Shown: piece after piece, positions 15,221 through 23,156 of the stretch | Layout of the letters: every line of letters begins with the position of its first letter | Numbering within the stretch: the first letter of the stretch is position 1 | Source: Nitrosomonadales bacterium | Lineage (GTDB): Bacteria > Pseudomonadota > Gammaproteobacteria > Burkholderiales > SG8-39 | Length of the DNA stretch: 43,376 nucleotides | NCBI GenBank assembly: GCA_005240145.1 | Contig: SBAS01000075.1 | Coordinates: 1-43,376 of the forward strand | Direction: 5' to 3' | The notes under the pieces: model-generated | What the model saw: the letters and a program-made list of their open reading frames with translations, nothing else | Told to the model about the DNA's origin: nothing | Databases searched by the model: none | Program-made: the position numbers and the translations under genes

Positions 15221-16951
15221 ATGAAAAAGAAAACCATCCCGCTACGCAGTGTGCAGTGGTTCGGGCGCCAGGACATTTACGGCTTCATCTATCGCAGCTG
15301 GACCAAGAACCGCGGCGTGCCGCAAGACCAGTTCGACGGCCGCCCGGTGATCGGCATCTGCAACACCTATTCGGAACTTGTGCCCTGCAACTCGCACTTC
15401 CGCACCATCGCCGAGCACGTCAAGGCGGGGGTGCTGGAAGCGGGCGGCTTTCCGCTGGAATTCCCGGTCATGTCGCTCGGCGAGACGCTGCTGCGGCCGA
15501 CCGCGATGCTTTACCGCAACCTCGCCTCGATGGATGTCGAGGAAACGCTGCGCGCCAATCCGATCGACGGCACCGTGCTGCTGGTGGGCTGCGACAAGAC
15601 CACGCCGTCGCTGCTGATGGGCGCTTCCTCGGTCGACCTGCCGACGATCGCCGTGTCGGGCGGGCCGATGCTCTCGGGCAAGTACCGCGGCACCGACATC
15701 GGCTCCGGCACTAACGTCTGGTCCATGTCGGAGGATTTGCGCGCGGGGAAAATCACGCTCGACGAATTCCACGAGGCCGAATCCTGCATGCACCGCTCAC
15801 ACGGGCACTGCATGACCATGGGCACCGCCTCGACGATGGCCTCGATGGTCGAGGCCCTGGGCATCGGCATGCCCGGCAACGCCGCCTACCCGGCGGTCGA
15901 CGCGCGCCGCAACGTGCTCGCGCGCATGGCGGGGCGACGCATCGTAGAACTGGTGAAGCAGAAGATCACCATTTCAAAGATCCTCAACAAGCAGGCTTTC
16001 GAGAACGCGATTCGGGCGAATGCGGCCATCGGCGGCTCCACCAACGCCGTGATTCACCTCATCGCGATCGCGCGCCGCCTGGGCGTGGACCTGACGCTCG
16101 CGGACTGGGATCGGCTCGGGCGCGGCGTGCACACGCTCGTCAACCTGATGCCAAACGGCAAGTACCTGATGGAGGACTTCTGTTACGCGGGCGGCCTGCC
16201 GACCGTGCTGCGCGAACTCGGGGAAAACAGGTTCCTGCACAAAGACGCCATGACCGTCAACGGCAAGACGATCTGGGACAACAACAAGGATGCGCCCTGC
16301 CATAACCGGGACGTCATTTTCCCGTTCAGGAAACCGTTCAAGAAGAACACCGGCATCGCGGTGCTGCGCGGCAACCTGTGCCCGGGCGGCGCGATCATCA
16401 AACCCTCCGCGGCGACGCCGAAGCTCATGCAGCACCGCGGCCGCGCCGTGGTGTTCGAGAACATCGAGGATTTCCACAAGCGCATCGACGATCCGAAGCT
16501 GGACATCGACGAAAAATGCGTCATGGTGCTGAAGAACTGCGGCCCGAAGGGCTATCCGGGCATGGCCGAGGTCGGCAACATGCCGCTGCCGCCCAAGCTG
16601 CTGAAAAAGGGCGTCACCGACATGGTGCGGATTTCGGATGCGCGCATGAGCGGCACCGCCTACGGCACCGTGATCCTGCACATGGTTCCCGAGGCTGCGG
16701 CGGGCGGCCTGCTCGCGCTGGTGCAGAACGGCGACATGATCGAGTTGGACGTCGCGAAACGGAAACTGCAGTTGCTGGTATCGCCAGCCGTGATCGCGAA
16801 ACGCAAGAAAGCCTGGAAGAAACCCAAGCCGCCGTTATCGCGCGGCTACTGGAAGCTGTACTTCGACCACGTGAACCAGGCCGACCAGGGCGCGGACCTG
16901 GATTTTCTCGCCGGCAAATCAGGCGCATTCGTGCCGCGTGACAACCACTAG
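15221..16951 (+). CDS. IlvD/Edd-family dehydratase (L-arabinonate dehydratase-like)
   Basis: This is a 576-residue iron-sulphur dehydratase. Cysteines that bind the cluster are visible: Cys47 (GICNTYSE), Cys124 (VGCDKTTPS) and Cys197 (HGHCMTMGTAS). GGSTNAVIHL, NLCPGGAIIKPS and the C-terminal DARMSGTAYG also fit. The opening (RSVQWFGRQDIYGFIYRS) and IWDNN block resemble the sugar-acid branch (L-arabinonate and related aldonate dehydratases) more than IlvD of branched-chain synthesis. The expected reaction is dehydration of an aldonate to a 2-keto-3-deoxy acid. It lies between an SDR (1-bp gap) and a PdxA2-type dehydrogenase (3-bp gap) in one operon. Confidence 0.92.
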   Translation: MKKKTIPLRSVQWFGRQDIYGFIYRSWTKNRGVPQDQFDGRPVIGICNTYSELVPCNSHFRTIAEHVKAGVLEAGGFPLEFPVMSLGETLLRPTAMLYRNLASMDVEETLRANPIDGTVLLVGCDKTTPSLLMGASSVDLPTIAVSGGPMLSGKYRGTDIGSGTNVWSMSEDLRAGKITLDEFHEAESCMHRSHGHCMTMGTASTMASMVEALGIGMPGNAAYPAVDARRNVLARMAGRRIVELVKQKITISKILNKQAFENAIRANAAIGGSTNAVIHLIAIARRLGVDLTLADWDRLGRGVHTLVNLMPNGKYLMEDFCYAGGLPTVLRELGENRFLHKDAMTVNGKTIWDNNKDAPCHNRDVIFPFRKPFKKNTGIAVLRGNLCPGGAIIKPSAATPKLMQHRGRAVVFENIEDFHKRIDDPKLDIDEKCVMVLKNCGPKGYPGMAEVGNMPLPPKLLKKGVTDMVRISDARMSGTAYGTVILHMVPEAAAGGLLALVQNGDMIELDVAKRKLQLLVSPAVIAKRKKAWKKPKPPLSRGYWKLYFDHVNQADQGADLDFLAGKSGAFVPRDNH

Positions 16952-16954
16952 GCG

Positions 16955-17932
16955 GTGACGCTTCCCATCGTCGGCATCACCATGGGCGACGCCGCCGGCG
17001 TCGGGCCCGAAGTCGTGCTGAAGGCGCTCAAGCACCTTGACGTCTTTGCGTTCTGCCGGCCGCTGGTCATCGGCGACCGCGCGCGGTTGGAGCAAGCGGG
17101 GAGAATCGTCGGCGTCGATGTGGAAGACGACGAACTGCCGTTCGAATGCCTCGATCTCGGCCTGGTGCCCGCGGATTTGCCCTACGGCAAGGTCTCGGCG
17201 GCGGCAGGAGAAGCTGCTTACCGCTATATCGAGCGCGCCGTGCAACTCGCGCTCGCGGGCAAAGTCGACGCGATCTGTACCGCGCCCATCAATAAGGAGG
17301 CGCTCAACGCGGCCGGACATCATTTTCCGGGTCACACCGAGATCCTGGCGGCGCTCACCGGCACGGCCGAGGTCTCGCTCACGCTGTTCTCGCCGAAACT
17401 GCGCGTCATCCATGTCACCGCGCACATGGGGCTGATCGATTCGATCGAGCGCATCGACGCGGGCCTGGTCGAGCGCACCATCGCGCGCGGGCGCGAGCTC
17501 ATGATCCGCTCGGGCATCGGGGTGGAGCGCGCCGGCGCGCTGGAGCCTCGCATCGGTGTGTGCGGCATCAATCCGCACGCCGGCGAGGGCGGCCTGTTCG
17601 GCCGCGGCGAGGAGGAAATCAAGATCGCTCCTGCGGTGGCTGTGGCACGCGCGCGCGGCTGGGACGTGGAAGGTCCCTATCCCGCCGATGCCCTCCTGTA
17701 CCGGGCAGCGCGAGGCGATTTCGACCTGGTGGTGGCGATGTACCACGACCAGGGGCACGGTCCGGTGAAAGCGATGGGCCTCGAGCACGGCGTGAACGTC
17801 ACCGCCGGCCTGCCGATCGTGCGCACCTCGGTCGACCACGGCACCGCCTTCGACATTGCCGGCACCGGCAAGGCAGACGAGCGCAGCATGCTCGAGGCGC
17901 TGCGCTACGCGGCGCAGCTGGCCGTCAAATAA
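16955..17932 (+). CDS. PdxA2-type 4-phospho-hydroxyacid dehydrogenase
   Basis: This 325-residue enzyme of the 4-hydroxythreonine-4-phosphate dehydrogenase family starts at GTG 16955. MGDAAGVGPE replaces the MGDPAGIGPE of biosynthetic PdxA, which is typical of the PdxA2 branch acting on 4-phospho-D-threonate or -erythronate. Metal histidines stand in FPGHTEI, VTAHMGL and YHDQGHGP, and the C-terminal TSVDHGTAFDIAGTG binds phosphate. Known PdxA2 systems include a DUF1537 sugar-acid kinase, and none is in this window, so either the kinase is elsewhere or the substrate differs. It directly follows the IlvD/Edd gene and precedes a UxaA-type dehydratase, supporting a catabolic role over vitamin B6 synthesis. 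Confidence 0.88.
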   Translation: MTLPIVGITMGDAAGVGPEVVLKALKHLDVFAFCRPLVIGDRARLEQAGRIVGVDVEDDELPFECLDLGLVPADLPYGKVSAAAGEAAYRYIERAVQLALAGKVDAICTAPINKEALNAAGHHFPGHTEILAALTGTAEVSLTLFSPKLRVIHVTAHMGLIDSIERIDAGLVERTIARGRELMIRSGIGVERAGALEPRIGVCGINPHAGEGGLFGRGEEEIKIAPAVAVARARGWDVEGPYPADALLYRAARGDFDLVVAMYHDQGHGPVKAMGLEHGVNVTAGLPIVRTSVDHGTAFDIAGTGKADERSMLEALRYAAQLAVK

Positions 17933-17938
17933 GCGGCT

Positions 17939-17988
17939 GCGGGGCGTGCGGCATAGCGTTCCATTGCCCCGCGTCGTGGCGGTAGAAT
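17939..17988 (+). promoter_or_regulatory. Hairpin and possible -10 element between the PdxA2-type and UxaA-type genes
   Basis: A 7-bp stem (GCGGGGC 17939-17945 with GCCCCGC 17966-17972) is followed by an inverted repeat GGCGG/CCGCC around TAGAAT (17983-17988), a fair -10 box without a good -35. It may be a partial terminator plus a secondary promoter for the dehydratase gene. Weak evidence. Confidence 0.25.
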
Positions 17989-18013
17989 TGCCGCCTCTGT
18001 CGAGGGATCCGCC

Positions 18014-19537
18014 ATGCTCCAAGCCGCCGACCTCACCATCCGCCTCAACCCCGCCGACGACGTCGTCATCGCGCGCATCGAGCTTGCCGCCGGGACCACC
18101 CTCGTCAAGGAAGGCAACGTCGTGACCGCAGCGCGCGTGCCCGCGGGCCACAAGGTCGCGGTGCGCGAAGTGAAGGCCGGCCAGCCGGTGCGGCGCTACA
18201 ACCAGATCATCGGCTTTGCCACGCGCGACATCCATGCCGGCGAGCACGTGCATGTACAGAACCTGACGATGGGGGATTTCGAGCGTGATTATTCTTTTTC
18301 TTCGGACGTAAAAAGTACCGAATACGCAAAACCCCAAGCGACTTTTCAGGGCATCGTGCGTGCGGACGGCCGCGTCGCGACGCGCAACTACATCGGCATC
18401 CTCACCAGCGTGAACTGCTCGGCAACTGTCGCGCGCGCCGTGGCGCGGCATTTCGAGAATCGCCTCGATGCGTACCCGAACGTGGACGGCGTCGTCGCGC
18501 TGACGCATAAATCTGGCTGCGGCATGGCCTCCGACGGCGAGGCGATCGACGTGCTTCGCCGCACCATGGCGGGCTACGCGCGCCATCCCAACTTCTTCGC
18601 GGTGCAGGTGGTGGGCCTGGGCTGCGAAGCGAACCAGATCGGGACCCTGCTCTCGACGCAGGCCCTCAAGCGCCACGACAAGCTGCATGCCTACACGATC
18701 CAGGAGAAAGGCGGCACCTCGAAGGCGATACGCGAAGGCGTGGCGCGCATCGAGGCTTTGCTGCCGGAAGCGAACAAGGTGAAGCGGGAGACCGTGCCGG
18801 CGAGCCACCTGACGCTGGGGCTGCAATGCGGCGGTTCGGACGGCTACTCCGGTATCAGCGCCAACCCGGCACTCGGCGCCGCCGTGGACATGCTCGTGCG
18901 ACACGGCGGCACGGCCATCCTTTCGGAAACTCCGGAGATTTATGGTGCCGAGCATTTGCTCACACGAAGGGCGATTACAAAAGAAGTCGGAGAAAAGCTC
19001 ATCGCGCGAATCCGCTGGTGGGAGGAATACACGCGCCGCAACGGCAACGAAATGAACAACAATCCCTCGCCCGGCAACAAGGCGGGCGGGCTGACGACGA
19101 TTCTGGAGAAATCCCTCGGCGCGGTGGCCAAGGGCGGCACCACCAACCTGGTGCAAGTGCTCGAGTACGCCGAAGCGGCGAGCGCGAAGGGCTTCGTCTA
19201 CATGGACACGCCGGGCTACGACCCGGTGTCGGCGACCGGCCAGGTTGCCGGCGGCGCCAACATGATCTGCTTCACCACTGGGCGCGGTTCGGCCTACGGC
19301 TGCAAGCCGGCGCCATCCCTCAAGCTCGCCACCAACACGGCGCTGTGGGAGCACCAGGAAGAAGACATGGACATCAACTGCGGCACCATCGTCGACGGCA
19401 AGGAATCGGTACAGGACGTCGGCCGCAGGTTCTTCGAGCTGGTCCTCGAAACCGCCTCGGGCCGCAAGTCCAAATCGGAGCAGTTCGGTTACGGCGAGGA
19501 CGAGTTTGCGCCGTGGGTTCTCGGCGCGACGATGTAG
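18014..19537 (+). CDS. UxaA/GarD-family altronate or galactarate-type dehydratase
   Basis: This 507-residue protein has an N-terminal SAF-like domain (about 1-95: GHKVAVREVKAGQPVRRYNQIIGFA) joined to the large dehydratase domain. The join (residues 96-115) is encoded by unusually AT-rich codons. The core has ATRNYIGILTSVNCS, LTHKSGCGM, GLGCEANQ, LGLQCGGSDGYSGISANP and FTTGRGSAYG, with conserved cysteines expected to hold the catalytic metal. Relatives dehydrate D-altronate or D-galactarate to keto-deoxy acids. ATG 18014 has GAGGG seven bases upstream. It is the last enzyme gene of the sugar-acid operon, 81 bp after the PdxA2-type gene. The true substrate cannot be told from sequence alone. 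Confidence 0.93.
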   Translation: MLQAADLTIRLNPADDVVIARIELAAGTTLVKEGNVVTAARVPAGHKVAVREVKAGQPVRRYNQIIGFATRDIHAGEHVHVQNLTMGDFERDYSFSSDVKSTEYAKPQATFQGIVRADGRVATRNYIGILTSVNCSATVARAVARHFENRLDAYPNVDGVVALTHKSGCGMASDGEAIDVLRRTMAGYARHPNFFAVQVVGLGCEANQIGTLLSTQALKRHDKLHAYTIQEKGGTSKAIREGVARIEALLPEANKVKRETVPASHLTLGLQCGGSDGYSGISANPALGAAVDMLVRHGGTAILSETPEIYGAEHLLTRRAITKEVGEKLIARIRWWEEYTRRNGNEMNNNPSPGNKAGGLTTILEKSLGAVAKGGTTNLVQVLEYAEAASAKGFVYMDTPGYDPVSATGQVAGGANMICFTTGRGSAYGCKPAPSLKLATNTALWEHQEEDMDINCGTIVDGKESVQDVGRRFFELVLETASGRKSKSEQFGYGEDEFAPWVLGATM

Positions 19538-19941
19538 CCGTGGGCGCGCCGGCCGCATTCGGCGCGCTGGTCGCCACGCTGCTGCTTTCAATTGCCGCGC
19601 CAGCAGCTGCGACGACAAAGAGCGACGCCAAGATTTCCAAAACGCCGAACCGCTTCGGCGCCATCGCCTACCACCGTGCAACCCAGTCCTGGGGCGTCGG
19701 CTACGACTTTCCCCGGGCGCGCGACGCCAGCGTGGCGGCGTTGAAGCAATGCGGCCAGAAGCAATGCGAAGTCGTGCATAAGTTCAGGAACGGCTGCGCG
19801 GCACTAGCCGACGGTGCAAAAAAACAGGCCGCGGCGTCGGGTGCAACGCGCGACGAAGCCGAGACCAAGGCGCTGCGGCGCTGCAATGAAGCGAACCGGG
19901 CGGAGAACTGCAACCTGATTGCCTGGGCATGCACGCGCTGA
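19513..19941 (+). CDS. Small exported protein, DUF4189-like
   Basis: This is a protein of about 142 residues with an N-terminal signal peptide (arginines, then AAFGALVATLLLSIAAPAAA). The mature part is about 105 residues with a tryptophan-glycine motif (SWGVGYDFP), a repeated pattern of Ala-rich helix plus cysteine (AALKQCGQKQCEVVHKF, ALRRCNEANRAENC) and a C-terminal WAC. The paired cysteines suggest disulphides in the periplasm, as in DUF4189 proteins, whose role is unknown. GTG 19513 gives a positively charged signal-peptide start but overlaps the dehydratase gene by 25 bp. GTG 19540, two bases after that stop, is the alternative. The gene may simply ride on the upstream operon. Confidence 0.72.
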   Translation: MGSRRDDVAVGAPAAFGALVATLLLSIAAPAAATTKSDAKISKTPNRFGAIAYHRATQSWGVGYDFPRARDASVAALKQCGQKQCEVVHKFRNGCAALADGAKKQAAASGATRDEAETKALRRCNEANRAENCNLIAWACTR

Positions 19942-19972
19942 GCGCGCCTCCAGGCGTGCGAACTCTGCCCAC

Positions 19973-20722
19973 ATGAAAGACCGTCACGCACGTGTGCCAC
20001 GGCTGTTCGTGGACGCTGAACTGCGTGCCGACAGCAAGCTCGCGCTTCCCGAGGACGCCGCCCATCACGCCGTGCGCGTGCTGCGACTGCGTGACGGCGA
20101 CGCGGTGGTGCTGTTCAACGGTCGCGGCGGCGAGTATGAAGCTGGCATCGCACTGGCCGGCCGGGGCCAGGTGAGCGCCAGGACTGGACAGCGGCGCGAC
20201 CCGGAACGCGAATCACCGTTGCAGGTGACACTGGTGCAGGCGGTTTCCTCCAGCGAGAAGATGGATTTCACCATCCAGAAGGCAGTGGAGCTCGGCGTCG
20301 CCGCAATCCAGCCGGTGCTGAGCGAAAAATCCGTGGTACGCCTGAGCGCCGAGCGCGAGGAGAAGAAGCTTGCGCGCTGGCGGCGCGTCGCGATCGCCGC
20401 CTGCGAGCAGTGCGGCAGGAATCGCTTGCCCGAGCTGCGCGAAGCCATGTCTGTGGATGCCTATTGCCGCTCGCCCGGCCCGGCAACCCTGCGCTTGCTG
20501 CTTTCGCCTGAGGGAGCGACGGGTTTGAGGAGCCTGCAGGGCAAAATCGAAGGCACCGTCACGCTGGCTGTCGGCCCGGAGGCGGGATTCAGCGATGTCG
20601 AAGAGCGGTTGCTGCAGCGCGCCGGTTTTGTGGCGGTGCGCCTCGGGCCCAGGGTCCTGCGCACGGAGACCGCGGCCCTGGCCGCGCTATCCGCGCTCAA
20701 CGCGCTGGCGGGAGATTTCTAG
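19973..20722 (+). CDS. rsmE: 16S rRNA (uracil1498-N3)-methyltransferase RsmE
   Basis: This is a 249-residue SPOUT-class methyltransferase that modifies U1498 of 16S rRNA using S-adenosylmethionine. The N-terminal PUA-like part contains HHAVRVLRLRDGD. The knotted C-terminal domain shows QKAVELGVAAIQPVLSEKS, ACEQCGRNRLPEL, LAVGPEAGFSDVEE and RLGPRVLRTETAALAAL, which are the family hallmarks. Length matches the usual 240-250. The ATG at 19973 directly precedes the conserved start (RVPRLFVD). It lies 31 bp after the small exported protein gene and 166 bp before argA. Confidence 0.95.
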   Translation: MKDRHARVPRLFVDAELRADSKLALPEDAAHHAVRVLRLRDGDAVVLFNGRGGEYEAGIALAGRGQVSARTGQRRDPERESPLQVTLVQAVSSSEKMDFTIQKAVELGVAAIQPVLSEKSVVRLSAEREEKKLARWRRVAIAACEQCGRNRLPELREAMSVDAYCRSPGPATLRLLLSPEGATGLRSLQGKIEGTVTLAVGPEAGFSDVEERLLQRAGFVAVRLGPRVLRTETAALAALSALNALAGDF

Positions 20723-20830
20723 CCGGCTCGGTCGACTGCAGGCCCCTGGCGCGCTCGCGCTGCGCCAGCACCAGCAGGTCACGGCCGATGGCGACGAACA
20801 CGCCGCGCTGCTCGGCGGTTGACCCATCGG

Positions 20831-20858
20831 TTGACCGCACCTCGCGGTGCCTTAGAAT
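20831..20858 (+). promoter_or_regulatory. Predicted sigma-70 promoter of argA
   Basis: TTGACC (20831-20836) and TAGAAT (20853-20858) are separated by 16 bp, and transcription would begin about 25 bp before the argA ATG. The spacer is itself a dyad, GCACC/GGTGC (20837-20850), a possible operator. The -35 sequence CGGTTGACC also occurs once more 12 bp upstream. Confidence 0.5.
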
Positions 20859-20888
20859 CTCCCGCCGATCCAATACTTTAGGGACCGC

Positions 20889-22208
20889 ATGAGCTCGCTG
20901 CCGCACCCGGAAGCTTTCGTACGCTGGTTCCGCCAGGTGGCGCCTTACATACACGCGTTCGGCGGCCGCACCTTCGTCATCGGTTTCGGCGGCGAACTGA
21001 TTGCCGAGCGCGGGCGCTTCGTCCGTTTCCTGCACGATCTCAACCTGCTCGCCGCGCTGGACATCCGGCTGGTGCTCGTGCATGGCGCACGGCCACAGAT
21101 CGAGGCGGAATTGCGCGCCAAGCGCCTGCGCTCGCGCTACTCGAAGGGGCTGCGGATCACCGATGCCGCATCGCTCGTCGCGGTAAAGCACGCGGCGGGC
21201 TCCCTGCGCGTAGAGGTCGAGGCGCTGCTGTCTCAGGGCCTGCCGAATTCACCCATGGCGGGCGCGCAAATCCGCGTCGCTTCGGGCAATTTCATTGCTG
21301 CCAAGCCGATCGGGGTGGTCGAGGGCGTCGATTACCAGTTCACCGGCACGGTGCGCAAGGTGGACGCCATCGCGATCGCGCGGCGCATCGAGGCCGGCGA
21401 AGTGGTGCTGGTGCCGCACATCGGCTACTCGCCGACCGGCGAGGTATTCAACCTCGCGTGGGAGGACGTCGCTGAAAACGTCGCGCGTGCGCTCAAAGCC
21501 GACAAGCTGCTGCTCTATGTGGACCAATTGCCGACAGGCCGGCGCGGACAGATCGTGTCGGAACTCACGGCGCGCGAAGCCGAAGCATTGCTGAAGAAGG
21601 GCGAACTCACCGCGCCAACCAGACGCGCGATCGAGCATGCGCTGCGCGCTGTGCGCGCGAGCGTTGGCCGGGTACACCTGGTATCGCGCCGCGCCGAGGG
21701 TGCGACGCTGCTGGAATTGTTCACGCACTCGGGCGTCGGCACCATGATCACCGCAGACCCCGTGGAACGCATACGCCCGGCCAAGATCGACGACGTGGGC
21801 GGGATACTCGCGCTGATCGAGCCTCTGGAGGCCGATGGCACGCTCGTAAAGAGGAATCGCGAGCGCCTGGAGCAGGAGATCGCAAATTTCGAGGTGATCG
21901 AGCACGACGGCAGGATCCTCGCCTGCGCCGCGCTGTATCCCTTCGCCGAGGAAAAGAGCGCCGAACTCGCCTGCCTCGCAGTAGCACCGGAAACCCGCGA
22001 TGCCGGCTACGGCGAGCGCCTGCTGCTCGCCTGCGAAGCGCGCGCCAAGGAAATGAAAATCCGGCGCATGTTCGCGCTCACCACGCGCGCCCAGCACTGG
22101 TTCCTCGCGCAGGGATTCAAGGAATCCGGGGTTGCGGTGCTGCCGGAGAAGCGCCAGGCCCTCTATAATTGGAGGCGCGGTTCGAAGATTTTCCTCAAGC
22201 GACTCTAG
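20889..22208 (+). CDS. argA: Amino-acid N-acetyltransferase (N-acetylglutamate synthase)
   Basis: This 439-residue enzyme performs the first step of arginine synthesis, acetyl-CoA plus glutamate to N-acetylglutamate. The N-terminal amino-acid-kinase fold (about 1-290: [47 protein letters not shown]) normally binds the feedback inhibitor arginine. The C-terminal GNAT domain (about 295-439) has [18 protein letters not shown], the acetyl-CoA loop, and ends KIFLKRL. This fused form is ArgA of beta- and gammaproteobacteria. A plausible promoter lies just upstream. Note that the same window also carries arginine degradation genes, so reciprocal control would be needed. yggX follows 13 bp downstream. 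Confidence 0.96.
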   Translation: MSSLPHPEAFVRWFRQVAPYIHAFGGRTFVIGFGGELIAERGRFVRFLHDLNLLAALDIRLVLVHGARPQIEAELRAKRLRSRYSKGLRITDAASLVAVKHAAGSLRVEVEALLSQGLPNSPMAGAQIRVASGNFIAAKPIGVVEGVDYQFTGTVRKVDAIAIARRIEAGEVVLVPHIGYSPTGEVFNLAWEDVAENVARALKADKLLLYVDQLPTGRRGQIVSELTAREAEALLKKGELTAPTRRAIEHALRAVRASVGRVHLVSRRAEGATLLELFTHSGVGTMITADPVERIRPAKIDDVGGILALIEPLEADGTLVKRNRERLEQEIANFEVIEHDGRILACAALYPFAEEKSAELACLAVAPETRDAGYGERLLLACEARAKEMKIRRMFALTTRAQHWFLAQGFKESGVAVLPEKRQALYNWRRGSKIFLKRL

Positions 22209-22221
22209 GAACTGGATCTCG

Positions 22222-22494
22222 ATGGCAAGAATGGTGAAATGCGTGAAGCTCGGGCGCGAAGCAGAGGGCCTCGAGCGCCCGACCTATCCGGGCGAGCTCG
22301 GCAAGCGCATTTTCGAGAACGTCTCCAAGGAGGCCTGGGCGGCGTGGCTCAAGCACCAGACCATGCTCGTGAACGAAAACCGCCTCAACCTCGCGGACGC
22401 GAAGGCGCGCAAGTACCTGGTCGAGCAGATGGAGAAGCACTTCTTCGGCGACGGCGCCGACGTCGCCTCGGGCTACGTGCCGCCGAAGGGCTAG
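22222..22494 (+). CDS. yggX: YggX-type oxidative damage protection / Fe(II) trafficking protein
   Basis: This is a 90-residue protein matching the family throughout: [21 protein letters not shown] near the start with the conserved cysteine (Cys7), then ISKEAW-like [23 protein letters not shown], and EQMEKHFFG toward the end. Family members protect iron-sulphur clusters against oxidants. ATG 22222 has GGA five bases upstream and follows argA by 13 bp, suggesting co-transcription. The stop TAG shares bases with the stop of the convergent rpiA gene (CTAG at 22491-22494). Confidence 0.95.
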   Translation: MARMVKCVKLGREAEGLERPTYPGELGKRIFENVSKEAWAAWLKHQTMLVNENRLNLADAKARKYLVEQMEKHFFGDGADVASGYVPPKG

Positions 22495-23156
22495 TTTTTC
22501 TTCTTGTAGGCCTTTACGCCCTCGGGCGTTCCCAGCAAAAGCACGTCCGCGCCGCGGCGCGCAAACAGGCCGTTGCTCACGACGCCCGCGACATTGTTCA
22601 GCTCGGCCTCCAGCGCCGGCGGGTCGAGGATCGTCAGTCCGTGGCAGTCGAGGATCAGATTGCCGTTGTCGGTCTTGAAGCCCTCGCGCAGCACCGGCTG
22701 CGCCTTGCGCCGGAGGATCTCGCGCCCGACATGGCCGCGCGCCATCGGGATCACTTCCAGCGGCAGCGGGAACTTGCCCAGTACCGGGACGAGCTTGGAT
22801 GCATCGCAGATGCAAACGAAGGTCTTCGCCACCGCGGCGACGATCTTCTCGCGCGTCAGCGCGCCGCCGCCGCCCTTCACCATGTGCAGGTGCGCGGTGA
22901 TCTCGTCCGCGCCGTCCACGTAGACGGGTAGCTCGGACACGCTGTTCAGGTCAAACACGCGGATGCCGTGTTTCTTCAGGCGCTCCGCACTTGCTTCCGA
23001 CGCCGCCACCGCGCCTTCTATTTTGTTTTTAATACTGGATAACAAGTCTATAAACATGAAAACAGTTGAACCCGACCCCACGCCGACCACGGCATCCTCG
23101 ACCACGTATTCGAGCGCGGCCTCGGCGACTTGGCGCTTGAGTTCGTCCTGCGTCAT
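22491..23156 (-). CDS. rpiA: Ribose-5-phosphate isomerase A
   Basis: This 221-residue enzyme interconverts ribose 5-phosphate and ribulose 5-phosphate. Family motifs are [38 protein letters not shown] and GNLILDC; Asp and Glu of DGADE and Lys/Glu of the [11 protein letters not shown] loop form the active site. ATG 23156 is preceded by AAGAAG and overlaps the lpdA stop by 4 bp (ATGA), so this gene is the distal member of the pyruvate dehydrogenase operon, which is an unusual position. Codons for about residues 32-48 (23018-23068) are strikingly AT-rich compared with the rest. Its stop codon shares the palindrome CTAG with yggX. Confidence 0.96.
   Translation of the reverse strand: MTQDELKRQVAEAALEYVVEDAVVGVGSGSTVFMFIDLLSSIKNKIEGAVAASEASAERLKKHGIRVFDLNSVSELPVYVDGADEITAHLHMVKGGGGALTREKIVAAVAKTFVCICDASKLVPVLGKFPLPLEVIPMARGHVGREILRRKAQPVLREGFKTDNGNLILDCHGLTILDPPALEAELNNVAGVVSNGLFARRGADVLLLGTPEGVKAYKKKN

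Noticed and set aside
16919-19681. A 920-codon open frame on the minus strand
   Set aside because: It runs antisense to the PdxA2-type and UxaA-type genes, which carry clear family motifs. Long antisense frames are common in GC-rich DNA.
20697-20888. Small minus-strand reading frame between rsmE and argA
   Set aside because: No start codon with a ribosome-binding site and no recognisable family; the interval is better explained as the argA promoter region.
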